DNA of 54,099 nt from Candidatus Staskawiczbacteria bacterium (GTDB lineage Bacteria > Patescibacteriota > Minisyncoccia > Minisyncoccales > Staskawiczbacteraceae): the NCBI GenBank assembly GCA_016866675.1, contig VGLO01000001.1, positions 1 through 54,099 of the forward strand. The letters run 5' to 3'. A model generated the notes under the pieces. That model saw only the letters and a program-made list of their open reading frames with translations. It ran no database searches and was not told the origin of the DNA. Each line of letters starts with the position of its first letter. Position 1 is the stretch's first letter. Below, piece by piece: positions 51,449 through 54,099 of this stretch. The translations under genes were made by a program, and so were the position numbers.

Positions 51449-51523
51449 TGGTGGGCCCAGAAGGAATCGGACCTTCTACCTCTGTCTTATCAGGACAGCG
51501 TTCTACCAATGAACTATGGGCCC
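51449..51523 (-). tRNA. tRNA-Ile (GAT), CCA encoded
   Basis: Acceptor GGGCCCA/TGGGCCC, D-arm GTTC/GAAC, anticodon stem CTGTC/GACAG with loop CTGATAA (anticodon GAT), T-arm GAAGG TCCGATT CCTTC, discriminator A and encoded CCA. The flanks extend the acceptor pairing: ATTAATTTGGTGGGCCCA (51442-51459) and its complement (51517-51534) make an 18-bp perfect helix. Confidence 0.93.
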
Positions 51524-51536
51524 ACCAAATTAATTT

Positions 51537-51570
51537 GCAGGACAGCGTTCTACCACTAAACTACGCGCCC
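51537..51570 (-). tRNA. 5' half of a tRNA
   Basis: The minus strand reads GGGCGCG TA GTTTAGTGGTAGAAC G CTGTC CT and then diverges. It closely resembles the tRNA-Ile 5' half but with a different acceptor. It stops in the anticodon loop. Its acceptor pairs with that of the 3' half at 51364 at six of seven positions, counting one G-U. Confidence 0.7.
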
Positions 51571-51609
51571 AGAACAATTAGAATAATACCAATAAAAATA
51601 AGTTTAGTC

Positions 51610-51650
51610 AAAAAAAAAATAAGGCCGTGACACAAGTGTGGCACGGCCTC
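51610..51650 (-). terminator. Terminator of the structured RNA at 51697-51830
   Basis: On the minus strand AGGCCGTG pairs with CACGGCCT and is followed by TATTTTTTTTTT. Confidence 0.85.
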
Positions 51651-51830
51651 TATGAAATGAGTCCGAAGACCCTTGGGCGAGAAAAATAAAGAACAATGGA
51701 GGCAGTGAGTGTGGCGTGCGAGCATATTGCTCGCTCAGGTGGTTTCCGGAACTCCGGAGTAGCATGGGGGATAGACCCCCGAACCGGAAGGTTTTTCCGC
51801 ACCCTCAGCCTTTTTCACTACTGCCTCCAG
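51615..51830 (-). ncRNA. Unassigned structured RNA, minus strand
   Basis: GGAGGCAGT-AGTG (from 51830) pairs with CACTCACTGCCTCC (ending 51697), a helix of about 12 bp with one bulge that closes a 132-base domain. Inside are GGGGGTCTATCCCCC, TCCGGAGTTCCGGA and GCGAGCAATATGCTCGC stems. A linker and a strong minus-strand terminator (51610-51650) follow. It has no plausible reading frame. Size and long-hairpin shape recall bacterial SRP RNA, but the conserved SRP tetraloop and asymmetric-loop motifs are not visible on either strand, so I leave it unassigned. Confidence 0.6.
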
Positions 51831-51909
51831 AAAGATATTTACCAGAAGATAAACATTTTTCTAAAGGCATTGCCTCTGTGCCTCTATATTATCAAAATAA
51901 TAATGACTG

Positions 51910-52221
51910 TCAAGAGTTTTTGTCTTTTTTGGGAATTCCCCACTGCCACCTTGGTTTTTCTCCTTTTTTATAGCAAATTCTAATTAGAATAATTGAAAGG
52001 AAAAGTATTGGTAAAAAAAATGTAAAAATAATTTCTTTATCAGATGAGCTTGCATCAATTGTAAAACCAAAAAATAATAAAGCACCAATATAAATGGCAA
52101 CTACAAGCCAACCCTGCCAAGTGACTGGAACCCAACCCCATCCATATATTTTTCTCTTAAACCAATACTTTTTTGGATTGTCTTTAAAATAATCTTTGTA
52201 TTTTTTAAAAATTTTTCCCAT
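51910..52221 (-). CDS. Two-TM small membrane protein (103 aa)
   Basis: The N-terminal segment has the recognisable KRKIYGWGWVPVTWQGWLVV, then one membrane helix (about 38-57), a short polar loop (DASSSDKE) and a second helix (about 66-85), ending in a basic Trp-containing tail (PRWQWGIPKK). I recall similar small proteins in CPR genomes without assigned function. It is 5 bases after the GIY-YIG gene. Confidence 0.75.
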   Translation of the reverse strand: MGKIFKKYKDYFKDNPKKYWFKRKIYGWGWVPVTWQGWLVVAIYIGALLFFGFTIDASSSDKEIIFTFFLPILFLSIILIRICYKKGEKPRWQWGIPKKDKNS

Positions 52222-52226
52222 AGTTT

Positions 52227-52481
52227 TTAAACACCATTAATTAAACTTAATTTTTTATCTCTTGTCCATTTTTTGACTTCAGCTTCTCTTTTTAATGCTT
52301 TTGTTAAAGTTTTAAATTCTTCGTAGTATTTTAGTTTTACAGGTCTGCGTATTTTTGTATAATGTGCCCCCGATTTTGCATTGTTATGTTTATATATTCT
52401 CTTTTCTAGGTCATTTGTATAGCCAACATACAAAGAATCATCAGAGCATTGTAAAATATAAACAAAATATTTTAAACTCAT
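52227..52481 (-). CDS. GIY-YIG nuclease-domain protein
   Basis: The 84-residue single-domain protein starts YFVYILQCSDDSLYVGYTND (the GIY-YIG motif as VYI..VGY), then DLEKRIYKHN with the catalytic Arg, and ALKREAEVKKWTRDKK with the metal-binding Glu. These small UvrC-like or YhbQ-like nucleases are common and often of unknown role in DNA repair. It is co-oriented with the small two-TM gene. Confidence 0.92.
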   Translation of the reverse strand: MSLKYFVYILQCSDDSLYVGYTNDLEKRIYKHNNAKSGAHYTKIRRPVKLKYYEEFKTLTKALKREAEVKKWTRDKKLSLINGV

Positions 52482-52619
52482 TTTCTAAAATGCTATGTGC
52501 TTTTTTCATAATGTTCCCATATTACTTGGTTTGTACTAGGTTGTCGATCTAGTGTCTTATGATATCCAGTTCATGGCTTTATATTATGTCATATTTTGAC
52601 GCGATCGAAAAGGTTAATT

Positions 52620-53405
52620 TCAACCACCTTGCTTTGCACTATGCTCAAAAATAATCACCGAGTTTATGGTACCATTCAAAATTCTTGCCTCAAGAATAGG
52701 ATTAAAAATATCATATGCTCGCCTCGGCAAGGGAGGGTAAAGAATTTTTCTCTTGCCGAAAGTACTCCTAACTAAAATGTGCGTTTTAGACTGTAAGTGC
52801 TTGCGCATATGTAAAAGAATATTTTCTTTCATATTTTTTTCAATTCCAACCAAGGAGGCAAGAAAAATAACATTAAATTGGCGATAGTTTTGAAAACCCA
52901 ATGCGTCCGATTGGATAATAATAATCTTTTTACTAAGTCCTAACTTTTTTACCAATCTCCTTGAAATATCACAGGCAAAAGCATCTGCATCTATGACAGT
53001 TACCTTTTGACCATGATTTTGCGCAATCAGAATCGCGGTAATTGGTAGCGGCCCCCCGCCAATAAAAAGAATGTTATGTTTTTTATGACTGGAACATATT
53101 AAAAGAGACATCCATTCCATTTTAGTAAGTTTTCTGTATCGATCCATGTCAGAGAAACTCTCGAATGCTTTTCTTGGATTTTTACTTTTTATAATCGTAT
53201 TCGCCCAATATTTTTCAAATTCATAAACCGATTGGCTGATAACTTTATGTAAATTTACTATTTCATTATTAGTTAAAACATTCTTTCCCTTTTTATCTAG
53301 CACAAAAGCAAAGAGGCTTTCCAAAAGCCTGTTAGTTTTTTGATAATCTGAATAATCCTTCATTCCTATTAGTTCTTGATATAGCTTTTTGACGTTATGG
53401 TTCAT
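52620..53405 (-). CDS. Nicotianamine synthase-family protein (NAS/CntL-like)
   Basis: This 261-residue protein matches the nicotianamine synthase family along its length: FSDMDRYRKLTKMEWMSLL (compare the NAS FPYYxNYxKLxxLE region), SAM-site NILFIGGGPLPITAILIA (111-128), IDADAFACDISRRLV, FLASLVGIEKNMKENIL (181-197), LVRSTFGKRKILYP (211-224) and the final TINSVIIFEH. NAS enzymes transfer aminobutyrate units from S-adenosylmethionine; bacterial CntL makes a staphylopine precursor. ATG 53405 is used because the upstream extension crosses a terminator. No opine dehydrogenase or transporter partner is in view. Its product here is inferred only. Confidence 0.85.
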   Translation of the reverse strand: MNHNVKKLYQELIGMKDYSDYQKTNRLLESLFAFVLDKKGKNVLTNNEIVNLHKVISQSVYEFEKYWANTIIKSKNPRKAFESFSDMDRYRKLTKMEWMSLLICSSHKKHNILFIGGGPLPITAILIAQNHGQKVTVIDADAFACDISRRLVKKLGLSKKIIIIQSDALGFQNYRQFNVIFLASLVGIEKNMKENILLHMRKHLQSKTHILVRSTFGKRKILYPPLPRRAYDIFNPILEARILNGTINSVIIFEHSAKQGG

Positions 53406-53415
53406 ATTTATAAAA

Positions 53416-53458
53416 AATATCGGATGCACACCACATAGGGTGAGCATCCGATTTGTAT
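53416..53458 (-). terminator. Terminator of the GC-rich right-edge gene
   Basis: ATCGGATGC/GCATCCGAT followed on the minus strand by ATTTTTTATA. Confidence 0.8.
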
Positions 53459-54099
53459 CAGGCCAGTTGTGCGCAATCCTTTTTCCATTCCCCGTGCACC
53501 GGAGTGCCTTGGGAAAGCGAAAGGCAGTGCTGCATGGCTTTGATGATCAGATCTCGATCTTCACCGTTTTCCAGCCCGAACTTGGCGGCGCAGAGAAATT
53601 CCTGGCATTGCCAATAGGCCTTTTCGGCATCGGAGTTAAGGCTGGCGAGCTGCAAAGCTCCGCTGGCCAGCATTTCGCCGACACGGAGAGCTTTTGCTCT
53701 CAAAAGAACGTCGGAGCTGAAGCAGTTTCCGTAGTGCGTTGCCCACCAGGCCAATGAAACCGCCAATTCCCGCTGATTGACAGGCACGTCAGCAGCAACA
53801 AGTTGGCGTTCATGAGCTTTCAGGTGTGCAGCGCATTTGATCCAGTACTTCATGCACTGTTCGATCGCTCGCGGGAACCATTCTTCCTTGATCCGAGGAC
53901 GTCGTGAGATCTCCTTGAGGATTTGGAGAATCTCAGGATGGGTGATGAGACGCACCAAACCATCCGAGCTAGGAAGCAGAATTGCTTTGTCGGGCACTTC
54001 CTGCATGAGCCGTTGGATCTCGGCGATCGTCTCTTCGTCACTGGCTCCTTCCTTGCGGATGAGCTGGTAACTCTGAGCATCGTCGGCCGTTTCGGTATC
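53458..54099 (-). CDS. GC-rich gene of unknown function, C-terminal part (runs off window end)
   Basis: The frame is open from the window edge to a stop at 53458, giving at least 213 residues. The visible part is helical and soluble (LVRLITHPEILQILKEISRR, QRELAVSLAWWATHYGNCFS, SLNSDAEKAYWQCQEFLCAA). No family recognised. Codons are GC-rich, in sharp contrast to the AT-rich genes to its left. This suggests a recently acquired gene or a join between different sequences. An internal ATG at 54006 is not necessarily the start. Confidence 0.65.
   Translation of the reverse strand, partial: DTETADDAQSYQLIRKEGASDEETIAEIQRLMQEVPDKAILLPSSDGLVRLITHPEILQILKEISRRPRIKEEWFPRAIEQCMKYWIKCAAHLKAHERQLVAADVPVNQRELAVSLAWWATHYGNCFSSDVLLRAKALRVGEMLASGALQLASLNSDAEKAYWQCQEFLCAAKFGLENGEDRDLIIKAMQHCLSLSQGTPVHGEWKKDCAQLA

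Noticed and set aside
51697..51828. SRP (4.5S) RNA
   Set aside because: Length and closing helix are suitable but neither strand shows the GGTCAGG, GGAA tetraloop and AGCAGCC motifs in the proper arrangement.
51409..51983. Plus-strand frames across the tRNA and structured RNA region
   Set aside because: They overlap tRNA-Ile and GC-rich RNA stems and have no translation signals.

Overview
The window looks like a piece of a Patescibacteria (Candidate Phyla Radiation) genome. It is AT-rich and gene-dense, with short housekeeping genes, many small membrane proteins, encoded CCA tails on tRNAs, dispersed rRNA genes and a glycolysis-centred core. I cannot resolve the phylum within the CPR by eye. 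Almost all housekeeping genes are on the minus strand. Interspersed between them, on the plus strand, are about a dozen short one- or two-gene units, each with its own promoter, Shine-Dalgarno (SD) sequence and terminator, plus three or four apparent non-coding RNAs.

Layout. 1-8.3 kb: cell surface and envelope genes (secreted protein, sortase, CAP-domain protein, FtsQ-like, FemX-like, DegT aminotransferase, membrane-fused Mur ligase, alpha/beta hydrolase). 8.3-12.7 kb: seryl-tRNA synthetase, a HIGH-motif nucleotidyltransferase, a frameshifted MazG-like gene, lysyl-tRNA synthetase. 13.5-16.9 kb: mreC-mreD-PBP2. 17.5-21.3 kb: 5S and 23S rRNA with their own promoter. 21.3-28.5 kb: MS-channel-like protein, RluA-family enzyme, paired small proteins, YchF, an excisionase-like regulator, TrhO, tRNA-Ala and GreA. 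28.5-31.2 kb: 16S rRNA with its own promoter, followed by a chain of hairpins, and tRNA-Thr. 31.3-37.2 kb: EF-Ts, S2, L31, an RF1 lacking domain 1, a coiled-coil lytic transglycosylase, L25. 37.3-49.2 kb: central carbon and redox genes (aldolase, PfkB kinase, PEP synthase, GAPDH, glutaredoxin, DsbA-like, phosphoglycerate mutase, enolase, thioredoxin reductase, 2-hydroxyacid dehydrogenase, GalU). 49.3-54.1 kb: FtsZ, DUF167, a nested tRNA locus, a structured RNA, a GIY-YIG protein, a nicotianamine-synthase-family protein, and a GC-rich partial gene of different composition.

Main observation. The 16S rRNA 3' end reads GGATCA followed directly by seven T, so the usual anti-SD core CCTCC is missing. 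In agreement, the housekeeping genes whose starts I inspected have no SD, and several have a -10 box placed so that the mRNA would be leaderless (prfA, lysS, ychF, the FemX-like gene, the RluA-family gene). Yet the plus-strand small genes carry clear SDs such as AAAGGAGG. Five of them also share the initially transcribed bases AGCAC exactly six nucleotides after the -10 box. A second class of genes with a different translation-initiation signal therefore sits among the core genes. How it is translated, or in which cell, is unexplained.

Other points of interest are a complete tRNA-Ile lying between the 5' and 3' halves of another tRNA, a nicotianamine-synthase-family protein, the truncated RF1, intrinsic-terminator-like hairpins in both rRNA leaders, and several unassigned structured RNAs.
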